Positions 52,645-59,844 of a stretch of DNA of 64,000 nt are shown one piece after another. This stretch comes from Flagellimonas marinaquae (GTDB lineage Bacteria > Bacteroidota > Bacteroidia > Flavobacteriales > Flavobacteriaceae): NCBI RefSeq assembly GCF_023716465.1, contig NZ_CP092415.1, positions 1,155,501-1,219,500 on the forward strand, in the 5' to 3' direction. Numbering within the stretch: position 1 is the first letter of the stretch; every line of letters starts with the position of its first letter. Position numbers and translations under genes: made by a program. The notes beneath the pieces were generated by a model that worked only from the letters and a program-made list of their open reading frames with translations, was not told where the DNA came from and did no database searches.

Positions 52645-53208
52645 ATGAAGAAACACAGGTGTGGATGGTGCTTGGGCGACCCGCTCTACGAAGCTTACCA
52701 CGACACGGAATGGGGAGTTCCGGTTAAGGATGACTCCACGCTCTTCGAGTTTTTGATACTTGAAACGTTTCAAGCTGGTTTGAGCTGGATCACTGTTTTA
52801 CGCAAACGCGAAAATTTTAGGGAGGCCTTTGATAATTTCGACTACAATAAGATTGCTCAATACAATCAAACCAAAATCGATAGCCTGTTACAAAACCCGG
52901 GCATCATCAGAAATAAATTAAAAGTAAATGCCACGGTATCCAATGCACGGGCATTTATGGCCACGCAAAAAGAGTTTGGTAGTTTTAGCAAGTATATTTG
53001 GGATTTTGTGAACGGCAATCCCATTAAAAACGAATGGGAAAATTATAGGGATGCTCCTGCCACTACCGAACTATCCGACATTATTAGCAAGGATCTAAAA
53101 AAACGAGGGTTCAAGTTTGTTGGCAGTACGGTTATTTACGCCCATATGCAGGCCACCGGTATGGTAAACGACCACGAAGTAAATTGTTTTAGATACCATG
53201 AAGTATAA
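52645..53208 (+). CDS. tag: DNA-3-methyladenine glycosylase I
   Basis: 187 residues. The zinc-snap ligands are C6 and H19 at the N-terminus and the C-terminal His/Cys pair in NDHEVNCFR; the pocket residues lie in RCGWCLGDPLYEAYHDTEWG and the active-site helix FQAGLSWITVLRKRENFREAF. It removes 3-methyladenine from DNA. A TACTTTTG promoter element is at 52620-52627. The next gene overlaps its end by 11 bp. Confidence 0.94.
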   Translation: MKKHRCGWCLGDPLYEAYHDTEWGVPVKDDSTLFEFLILETFQAGLSWITVLRKRENFREAFDNFDYNKIAQYNQTKIDSLLQNPGIIRNKLKVNATVSNARAFMATQKEFGSFSKYIWDFVNGNPIKNEWENYRDAPATTELSDIISKDLKKRGFKFVGSTVIYAHMQATGMVNDHEVNCFRYHEV

Positions 53209-53779
53209 AGTCATCATACTGGCAATACTTGCTATGGCACAGACCGTGTTTGCGCAAAACAAGTACGAAAGAGAGTCCAGAATAGAGCAAGAACAATTCC
53301 CTTCCAAATCCTATGGATTGATCCAAGAATACCTACAAAACGCCAAACGTGTTCGTTTTTATCAGGAAACGGACAGCACAAAAAAAAGCTACGAAGTCAA
53401 ATTTAAAAAAGGCCGTCTGCATTACAGCGTGGAATTTAACGAGCAAGGTTTTCTGGAAGATGTGGAATTTAAAGTAAAAGAGCGGGACCTCCCCAATGCC
53501 ACCTGGGATGCGATACAACACTATTTGGCAAAAAACCACAGTAATCACAGGGTAAAGAAAATACAGCAACAATATCCGGCCCGCAAAGGACAGTCCGTGG
53601 AGAAAACCCTATACAATGCGTTCCAAAATTTAATTTTGCCAGATGTAAATTATGAGCTTATATTCTCGGCAAAAGAAAAGAATGGTTTTCAAGAATACGA
53701 AGCTTTGTTCAATGCCGACGGAAATCTAATCGCCATTCGTAAATCTTTCCCTCCAAGCTATGACCATGTGCTGTACTAA
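53198..53779 (+). CDS. Secreted protein of unknown function
   Basis: 193 residues with a Sec signal peptide (MKYKVIILAILAMAQTVFA). The mature protein has repeated beta-rich stretches of the type KKSYEVKFKKGRLHYSVEFNEQGFLEDVEFKVKERD and YELIFSAKEKNGFQEYEALFNADGNLIAIRKS, which resemble the two halves of a PepSY-like (BLIP-like) fold. That is a weak similarity. It overlaps tag by 11 bp and the next gene by 20 bp, so the three genes are coupled. Confidence 0.78.
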   Translation: MKYKVIILAILAMAQTVFAQNKYERESRIEQEQFPSKSYGLIQEYLQNAKRVRFYQETDSTKKSYEVKFKKGRLHYSVEFNEQGFLEDVEFKVKERDLPNATWDAIQHYLAKNHSNHRVKKIQQQYPARKGQSVEKTLYNAFQNLILPDVNYELIFSAKEKNGFQEYEALFNADGNLIAIRKSFPPSYDHVLY

Positions 53780-54452
53780 GCGATTGCTTTTGTTTGTTTT
53801 ATTACTTTCGGTATCCCCGACCATTTGGGCCCAAAAAAACTTAACGGCCTATTTGCAGCCACAGATCGCGGTCAACTACAAGGTTGCCGGATCGTACTCC
53901 CACAACTTTTCTTTGGCGAGCCGAAATTATATTTTTAGCAATGAGGATTTTCTTTTAAGAGCCAGGCAATTGGACCTTGCCCATTTTTCCAATTTAAATA
54001 TCCGCGACAATCAAAGTATTGCACTAGGGGTCCAATATAGGTTCAGAAACAACTTCGAGGACAAAGAAAATGAACTGAGAACAACCCAACAATACAACAT
54101 TGCCCAAAGGCCCAATGCCATACGTTACGGACATCGGATACGTGCCGAACAACGAATTACCCAATCGCTCACCACTCATCGGTTTCGATATAGGTATGCC
54201 ATGGACTTTCCTTTAATCGGGGAAAAACTGGACTTGGGCGAACCTTATTTTGTTGGCAGTTTGGAAAATTTGCTGAGCGTTGCCAAAGGTACTTCACCAC
54301 AATACGATACGCGCCTTTCCGGCCAGGTAGGGTGGCAACTCCAAGGGGGGTTAAAGCTTCAAATGGGTATTGAATATAGGCTGGAAGATTACAGCTCCTC
54401 TTTACCACAAAACATTCTTTTTCTATTGACGAGCATGCAGTTGTCCTTGTAG
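53760..54452 (+). CDS. DUF2490 outer-membrane-type protein
   Basis: 230 residues with a signal peptide (MTMCCTKRLLLFVLLLSVSPTIWA). The mature protein has alternating amphipathic strands with many aromatic ends, as in a small beta-barrel; the pattern FRYRYAMDFPL, IRAEQRI fits DUF2490, a family of predicted outer-membrane beta-barrel proteins. Its end overlaps convergent aat by 30 bp. Confidence 0.8.
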   Translation: MTMCCTKRLLLFVLLLSVSPTIWAQKNLTAYLQPQIAVNYKVAGSYSHNFSLASRNYIFSNEDFLLRARQLDLAHFSNLNIRDNQSIALGVQYRFRNNFEDKENELRTTQQYNIAQRPNAIRYGHRIRAEQRITQSLTTHRFRYRYAMDFPLIGEKLDLGEPYFVGSLENLLSVAKGTSPQYDTRLSGQVGWQLQGGLKLQMGIEYRLEDYSSSLPQNILFLLTSMQLSL

Positions 54453-55097
54453 GATTTTCATAAATTCCTTTCTGGGCAGCAATTCGGCACCCAAACTTTC
54501 CAGGTGATCCGTATGCACTTGGCAGTCAATGATCCGATACCCGTTTTTATACATTTCTTGGGCCATTTTTATAAATGCGAACTTGGATGCATTGGAAGTT
54601 AGACTGAACATACTTTCTCCACAAAATACATGTCCCAGGTCCACTCCGTACAAGCCACCGACTAGTTCGCCATCTTCCCAGACCTCGTAGGATTTAATAA
54701 ATCCTTTTTTATAGAGATTCATATAGGCCATTTTCATTTCAGGTGTAATCCAGGTACCCTCTTGCCCTTTTCGATGTATTTGAGCGCAATAATCTATGAC
54801 TTGCTCAAAACATTTATTCTGGGTAAGGGTAAATTTTCCTTCACGGATCAGTTTGCGCATACTTTTGGAAATCTTCACCTTTTCTGGAAAAAGGACCATT
54901 CTCGGGTCCGGTGTCCACCAGAGTATCAGGGAATCATCGTTGAACCAAGGGAAAATACCATTCTTATAGGCCAACAATAATCTTTCTGGGGATAAATCGC
55001 CCCCAACAGCGAGCAATCCATCTTCTCCAGCAGTTTCAACGGGAGGAAACTGCAATCTTTTGCCCAAAAAATGTAATGGAGTGTTTTCCAAGATCAA
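54423..55097 (-). CDS. aat: Leucyl/phenylalanyl-tRNA-protein transferase
   Basis: 224 residues. Family blocks are GGDLSPERLLLAYKNGIFPWF (about 31-51), WWTPDPRMVLFP, RMRKLIREGK-like KISKSMRKLIREGKFTLTQ and GLYGVDLGHVFCGESMFS. It adds Leu or Phe to proteins with N-terminal Lys/Arg for ClpAP degradation (N-end rule). The length and order are standard. Confidence 0.94.
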   Translation of the reverse strand: MILENTPLHFLGKRLQFPPVETAGEDGLLAVGGDLSPERLLLAYKNGIFPWFNDDSLILWWTPDPRMVLFPEKVKISKSMRKLIREGKFTLTQNKCFEQVIDYCAQIHRKGQEGTWITPEMKMAYMNLYKKGFIKSYEVWEDGELVGGLYGVDLGHVFCGESMFSLTSNASKFAFIKMAQEMYKNGYRIIDCQVHTDHLESLGAELLPRKEFMKILQGQLHARQ

Positions 55098-55190
55098 TTT
55101 TTCTTAAAAATACAAATAGGTCCCAAAACAAGAAAATCCGAACTCAACGCCCGGATTTCATTTATAACTTGTTTAAAATTGATTTTTTGA

Positions 55191-55568
55191 TTAAAACGGC
55201 AGGTCATCATGATCCTCCTCATTTAGATCGTCCGCAGGCTCAAAAGCTTCCATTGGGGGTACGGGTGGCATATTGTCCGATCCTTGCTCTTGTTGCAAGT
55301 TTTCTATACGCCATCCTTGGATAGAGTTAAAATATTTGGTTTCGCCTTGTGGGTTTACCCATTCCCTTCCTCTTAGGTTGATACTTACCTTGACCATTTG
55401 CCCAACACTGTAGTTGTTCAGCAAATCACATTTATCCTGCACAAACTCTATCATTATATGTTGTGGATATTGCTCTTCGGTGGTCACGACCATCTCTCTT
55501 TTTCTGAAACCATTATTGCCGTATGTCTTGGTCTCGTCTATCATTTTTATTCTTCCCTGAACTTCCAT
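55191..55568 (-). CDS. DUF3127 protein
   Basis: 125 residues: a small OB-like beta domain (MEVQGRIKMIDETKTYGNNGFRKREMVVTTEEQYPQ ...WVNPQGETKYFNSIQGWRI) with an acidic tail (NEEDHDDLPF) similar to the C-terminal tip of single-stranded-DNA-binding proteins. DUF3127 is a Bacteroidota family of unknown function. The tail is seen directly; DNA binding is inference. Confidence 0.85.
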   Translation of the reverse strand: MEVQGRIKMIDETKTYGNNGFRKREMVVTTEEQYPQHIMIEFVQDKCDLLNNYSVGQMVKVSINLRGREWVNPQGETKYFNSIQGWRIENLQQEQGSDNMPPVPPMEAFEPADDLNEEDHDDLPF

Positions 55569-55688
55569 GCAATGTTAATTTTTGTTGAAAACTCAAAAAT
55601 ACATAAAATGAATTCCATGGATCACCGTTATTTCAACTAACTATCAACATGTTTTCCATTTGTTATCTTTAAAAAGAAATTGACCTTT

Positions 55689-56834
55689 ATGAACTTTAGT
55701 CCAAAAAGGAAAACCTCCAATATTATAATGCTGATCTCGGCATTCGTGATCGTCAGTCTTATTTTGTGGAATACCAATAGTTTCTTCCGTAAATTCAAGG
55801 AGGAGGAACGTTTAAAGATGGAAATTTGGGCCACTGCACAATTGGAGCTCATCCAATCCTCTGTAGATCAAGAACTGGGCAACCTAACCCTTAAAGTCCT
55901 TGGCAACAACACGTCGACCCCCATGATCTTGGTCAACGAGGAGGGTTCTTACAAAACACACAATATCCCGGAGGACAAAATAACCGATAGTGTATATATC
56001 CATAAAAAAATCGTTCAGTTCAAAAACGAGAATGAGCCCATACAGATCATTCAGGAAGACGAACTGCTGGAAACCTTATATTATGGCAATTCCGAGGTGC
56101 TGAACAAACTAAAATACTACCCTTTGGCCCTACTTTTGATCATTTTCTTGTTTGGCGCCGTAATCTTCTTTTTCTTTCGTACCAATAAGGCTTCCGAGCA
56201 AAATAAACTTTGGGCGGGCATGGCCAAGGAAACCGCGCACCAGATAGGAACCCCCTTAACTTCTTTGTTGGGATGGAACGAACTGCTCAAATCGGAAGAT
56301 ATCAACCCTGAGGTTACCCAAGAAATTGCCAAGGACATCGACCGTTTGGAGACCATTACCGAGCGTTTTTCCAAAATTGGCTCCATACCTGAGCTTCGGG
56401 AACACGATATTGTCGACGAGACCAAAAAAGCTTATGATTACCTTAAACAGCGTAGTTCCAAATTGGTCCATTTTTCTTTTAGTTCCAATGTGGATCAGGC
56501 CATGGTATTGATGAATCCCCCACTCTACAACTGGAGTATTGAAAATTTGGTAAAAAACGGTATCGATGCCATGAAGGGCAAAGGCAACATTGCCATACAG
56601 ATTGAAAAAAAGGGGCAAAATATCAACATATTGATCTCGGACACCGGCCACGGAATCCCTAAAAGTGATTTTCAAAATATTTTTGACCCAGGGGTAACAT
56701 CCAAGCAAAGGGGCTGGGGATTAGGCCTTTCTTTGGTAAAAAGAATCGTTGAGGAGTACCATAAAGGAAAAATTAAAGTATTTTCGTCCAGTAAAGAAGG
56801 AACTATCATGCAGATTTCCATAAGAGCACTATAA
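55689..56834 (+). CDS. Orphan sensor histidine kinase
   Basis: 381 residues from ATG 55689 (a TTG three codons upstream is unlikely). Two spans (about 13-30 and 147-163) enclose a ~115-residue sensor region. The phosphorylation site is H184 in AKETAHQIGTPLTSLLGW, the H-box style of Bacteroidota kinases; the ATPase domain has NLVKNGIDAMKGKG, DTGHGIP and GWGLGLSLVKRI. No response regulator is adjacent, so its partner must lie elsewhere. Confidence 0.9.
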   Translation: MNFSPKRKTSNIIMLISAFVIVSLILWNTNSFFRKFKEEERLKMEIWATAQLELIQSSVDQELGNLTLKVLGNNTSTPMILVNEEGSYKTHNIPEDKITDSVYIHKKIVQFKNENEPIQIIQEDELLETLYYGNSEVLNKLKYYPLALLLIIFLFGAVIFFFFRTNKASEQNKLWAGMAKETAHQIGTPLTSLLGWNELLKSEDINPEVTQEIAKDIDRLETITERFSKIGSIPELREHDIVDETKKAYDYLKQRSSKLVHFSFSSNVDQAMVLMNPPLYNWSIENLVKNGIDAMKGKGNIAIQIEKKGQNINILISDTGHGIPKSDFQNIFDPGVTSKQRGWGLGLSLVKRIVEEYHKGKIKVFSSSKEGTIMQISIRAL

Positions 56835-56843
56835 ATTTAGGTT

Positions 56844-57194
56844 ATGGCCAAGGAAAAAAAACTTGTAATTCAAGAAGCTGATATTACCAACAACTGCCCC
56901 GTGTGTTTTAATCAGGAACTTAAGATTACCTTTTATCAAAAACATACTTTTAATGCATTCTATCACAGGACCACAGGTGTGGTGAGTCACGATATCCAAT
57001 GTAAAAAGTGCCACTCGACGATTTATCCCGTGGATTGGACCCCGGATATTGAACGTGTTTACGATTACTACAACAAACTGGTAAATCCCGACCGACCTGC
57101 GGTAAGGTTTACCATGCTCTTTTTTATTATTCTGATTTTAATACTATGCCTGGTAGCTGCTGGGGTATATTTTTACTTGGAAAGTTTTAATTGA
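56844..57194 (+). CDS. Zinc-ribbon membrane protein of unknown function
   Basis: 116 residues. Two CxxC pairs (C18/C21 and C53/C56) make a zinc ribbon in the N-terminal half, and one membrane span lies at about 90-111 with a short tail. I do not recognise the family. It starts 10 bp after the histidine kinase gene and is probably co-transcribed; a role in that signalling path is possible. Confidence 0.75.
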   Translation: MAKEKKLVIQEADITNNCPVCFNQELKITFYQKHTFNAFYHRTTGVVSHDIQCKKCHSTIYPVDWTPDIERVYDYYNKLVNPDRPAVRFTMLFFIILILILCLVAAGVYFYLESFN

Positions 57195-57579
57195 GGTAAG
57201 ATCTTATATCCTTGGCCACTTCTTCGAATTCTTCTGTGGTCAAACTTTCTTTTTGTTGAAAAGTTGCGTTTGCCATCGTGTTCAAAGGTATTAAATGCAC
57301 ATGCACATGTGGAACTTCGAGCCCGATTACGGACATTCCTACACGCTTACAGGGCACAGCTTTTTCTATGGCCTGCCCCACCTTTCTGGAAAAGGCCATC
57401 AACTTCATGTACGATTCCTCATCAAGATCTAAGATTTTGTCCACTTCTTTTTTTGGAACACACAAGGTATGCCCTTTGGTATTTGGGTTAATATCCAAAA
57501 AAGCAAAGTTATCCTCATCTTCCGCTATCTTATAGGAAGGTATGTCCCCGTTTATGATCTTTGTGAATATGCTGGCCAT
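57187..57579 (-). CDS. HIT-family nucleotide-binding protein
   Basis: 130 residues. The histidine triad is HVHVHLIPL (H-x-H-x-H-x-x), with the N-terminal block FTKIINGDIPSYKIAEDEDNFAFLDINP and the TLCVPKKEVD stretch. Group is Hint/HinT-like. It hydrolyses nucleoside phosphoramidates or related nucleotides. It converges on the zinc-ribbon gene with an 8-bp overlap. Confidence 0.92.
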   Translation of the reverse strand: MASIFTKIINGDIPSYKIAEDEDNFAFLDINPNTKGHTLCVPKKEVDKILDLDEESYMKLMAFSRKVGQAIEKAVPCKRVGMSVIGLEVPHVHVHLIPLNTMANATFQQKESLTTEEFEEVAKDIRSYLN

Positions 57580-57595
57580 TATCCGTTGTTTTACA

Positions 57596-57623
57596 TAAAA
57601 AAATCCCGTTGAAAAACGGGATT
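57596..57623 (-). terminator. Intrinsic terminator of greA
   Basis: Minus-strand stem AATCCCGTT with AACGGGATT and a run of seven T, 24 bp after the greA stop. Confidence 0.9.
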
Positions 57624-57646
57624 AAATATAACTAATTTTGTAGCGG

Positions 57647-58123
57647 TTACTCTCGTGTAATCTCCAAAATCTCAAATTTTAAGGTTCCATTGGGCACTTT
57701 GATCTCGGCAACATCGCCCACTTTTTTGCCCAACAAGCCTTTTCCAATAGGGGAGGTAACGGATATTTTTCCTGTTTTTAGGTCGGCTTCGCTCTCTGCC
57801 ACCAGGGTGTATTTCATTTCCATACCATTTGCCTGGTTCTTGAGCTTAACTGTGGAAAGCACCAATATTTTGGAGGTATCCAATTGTGATTCATCTATTA
57901 ATCGAGCATTGGCCAGGGTTTCTTCCATTTTGGATATTTTCATTTCCAATAGGCCTTGTGCTTCTTTGGCCGCATCATATTCTGCGTTCTCGGAAAGATC
58001 TCCTTTATCCCTTGCTTCGGCAATGGCCTGCGAAGCCTTGGGACGTTCCACATCTTTCAGGTGGTTCAGTTCGTCCCTTAATTTTTTTAGTCCTTCGGGC
58101 GTGTAGTATGAAACTTTGCTCAT
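57647..58123 (-). CDS. greA: Transcription elongation factor GreA
   Basis: 158 residues from the ATG at 58123 (MSKVSYYTPEGLKKL), the standard GreA start; the longer frame to 58177 is rejected. The N-terminal coiled coil carries the acidic tip DLSENAEYDAAKEAQ and the C-terminal FKBP-like domain has ISVTSPIGKGLLGKKVGD. It rescues backtracked RNA polymerase. A TATATTTG element at 58255 suggests a 125-nt leader. Confidence 0.95.
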   Translation of the reverse strand: MSKVSYYTPEGLKKLRDELNHLKDVERPKASQAIAEARDKGDLSENAEYDAAKEAQGLLEMKISKMEETLANARLIDESQLDTSKILVLSTVKLKNQANGMEMKYTLVAESEADLKTGKISVTSPIGKGLLGKKVGDVAEIKVPNGTLKFEILEITRE

Positions 58124-58254
58124 ATCGTTAATTTTTAATGCAATAGGGCATTGAAGAAAATCAAAAAATTTCCCCAATACGCGCTTACTTTATAAATACA
58201 AAAAATCCTCAACTATACCCATGACCTGCACGGTATTTTTGCGAGGATTTAACG

Positions 58255-58262
58255 CAAATATA
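58255..58262 (-). promoter_or_regulatory. Promoter -7 element (TATATTTG), probably of greA
   Basis: Exact TAnnTTTG on the minus strand, 132 bp before the greA start. No other minus-strand gene lies in between. Confidence 0.45.
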
Positions 58263-58310
58263 TACAATTTTTCATCAACTTTGTCTCGGAAAGACATTCA
58301 AACTTTGATT

Positions 58311-58748
58311 ATGAAACAGTTCTGGGCCATTGTTCTTTTAGCCGTTATTCTGTCGTGTAGCTCGGATTCATCCAATCGAAATCCATATTTGCAAGAGGTT
58401 CGGTTCCGCTTTGAACTCAACCTCAACCTACCGCTTTACAACGACCTCAACAATATTGGAAATCCTGTTTACGTTGGCAACAATGGTGTTGGTACCCGTG
58501 GGGCCTTTGTTATAAAATCGAGTTTAAATACCTTTTATGCCTTTGAGGCCAGTTGCCCCAACCACACACCGAACAATTGCTCTACCATGACGATTGACGG
58601 ACAGAATGTTGTCTGCGGTTGCGAGGGATATACGTATAGCCTTTTTACAGGGCAACAACTGGACAGACCAGATGACGGCAACCGTTATTACGACCTTCTT
58701 TTTTACAATGCTACGCAGAGTGGAAATACGGTGATTATTTCCAACTGA
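58311..58748 (+). CDS. Rieske-fold lipoprotein lacking a full cluster site
   Basis: 145 residues from ATG 58311; the longer frame from 58221 puts 30 residues before the signal. Lipobox LSC, C16. The core has a Rieske-like order, CPNH at 82-85 and CGCEGYTYSLFTGQ at 102-115, in the places where Rieske proteins have CxH and CPCHGS. The second histidine is E105, and the first motif has one extra residue, so a standard 2Fe-2S cluster cannot form. It probably keeps the fold as an envelope protein; disulfides between the cysteines are an inference. Confidence 0.75.
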   Translation: MKQFWAIVLLAVILSCSSDSSNRNPYLQEVRFRFELNLNLPLYNDLNNIGNPVYVGNNGVGTRGAFVIKSSLNTFYAFEASCPNHTPNNCSTMTIDGQNVVCGCEGYTYSLFTGQQLDRPDDGNRYYDLLFYNATQSGNTVIISN

Positions 58749-59750
58749 TCACTTTTGTTTTAGAATTTGCTCCATTACCCAACTGGTATGCAATCCCGTT
58801 TTTCCCGTTGATGGGTGAACCACCGCACCCAAAAGATGCTGTTTTATATGTCCCACATGATGTTGTTGAATGTGCTCTGGGTGATCAATATGTATCCGTT
58901 GATGGCCTGATGGGTTCTCTATTTCGATGGGTGCTTCATCCAAAACCGAAAACTTTATTCGCCCTTGTGAACCCAAAATCTCAACATTGTCCGATCGGTG
59001 ATGCGTACCAAAATTCCAACTGCCACTACCGGTTGTGCCGCCTTCGTGCACCCAATGTGCAGTAACGGCATCGAAAGCGGGGTACAGACCAAGTTGATTG
59101 GTTCCAAACCCACTGACCTTTTTAATGTTTCCCAAAAGAAACGTAAACAGATCCAAACCATGGCTTGCCAGATCATCAAAATATCCTCCTCGGGCAATAT
59201 TAACATCGGTTCGCCAGTTGTACGATTCCGATAAATCGATTGGGTTCGGGGGTTTTGTTTTTTGCCAGTGAATATGCCTTACTTCTCCAATCAGACCGTC
59301 CTCCAACCACTGTTTTACTTGTAAAAACCTTGGTAACGAACGTCGATAATAGGCGATAAAAAGCGGAATATCCTTGCTTTTAAAAGCTTCATATACAGCT
59401 AAACACTCCCGGTATGTAGGAGCCATGGGTTTTTCCAAACAGCAAGGCTTTCCTGCCTCGGCAACTTTTAAAGCGTAAAATTTATGTGTGTCGGGAGGCG
59501 TTGCAATATAAACCGCATCGATATCCGGATTGTTGATCACTTTATCCGCATCGGTTGTCCATTGTGCGATTTGGTGCCGGCTGGCATAGTCTTCGGCTTT
59601 CACTGCATTTCTTCGCATTACCGATTCCACCAGGAAGCCCTTGGTCTTCTGATAGGCAGGCACACTTTTTTTCTCGGCTACGCTACCACAACCTATTACG
59701 CCCCACCTAAGAGGGTGTTTTTCGGAAAAATTAAAACGGGATTCTGTCAT
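58749..59750 (-). CDS. Gfo/Idh/MocA-family oxidoreductase
   Basis: 333 residues from ATG 59750 (MTESRFNFSEKHPLRWGVIGCGSVAEKK); the longer frame from 59810 has 20 extra residues. The Rossmann motif is GVIGCGSVAEKKSVPAYQ, the conserved EKPMAPTYREC block carries the catalytic Lys, and ARGGYFDDLASHGLDLF is the third family motif. It is an NAD(P)-dependent sugar or inositol dehydrogenase-type enzyme. It lies 95 bp after the thiamin-receptor gene and no terminator is obvious between them. Confidence 0.9.
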   Translation of the reverse strand: MTESRFNFSEKHPLRWGVIGCGSVAEKKSVPAYQKTKGFLVESVMRRNAVKAEDYASRHQIAQWTTDADKVINNPDIDAVYIATPPDTHKFYALKVAEAGKPCCLEKPMAPTYRECLAVYEAFKSKDIPLFIAYYRRSLPRFLQVKQWLEDGLIGEVRHIHWQKTKPPNPIDLSESYNWRTDVNIARGGYFDDLASHGLDLFTFLLGNIKKVSGFGTNQLGLYPAFDAVTAHWVHEGGTTGSGSWNFGTHHRSDNVEILGSQGRIKFSVLDEAPIEIENPSGHQRIHIDHPEHIQQHHVGHIKQHLLGAVVHPSTGKTGLHTSWVMEQILKQK

Positions 59751-59844
59751 TGTGTTAAAATTACAGAATCCCGATATAAAAAATGTATCAAAAATCAAAT
59801 CCCGGTACATAACCCTTTAGGGTTATCCCGAACTTACTTTTCTT

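Noticed and set aside
59812..59825. AACCCTTTAGGGTT palindrome downstream of the TonB-dependent receptor
   Set aside because: Short stem with no U-run on either strand; not convincing as terminator or operator.
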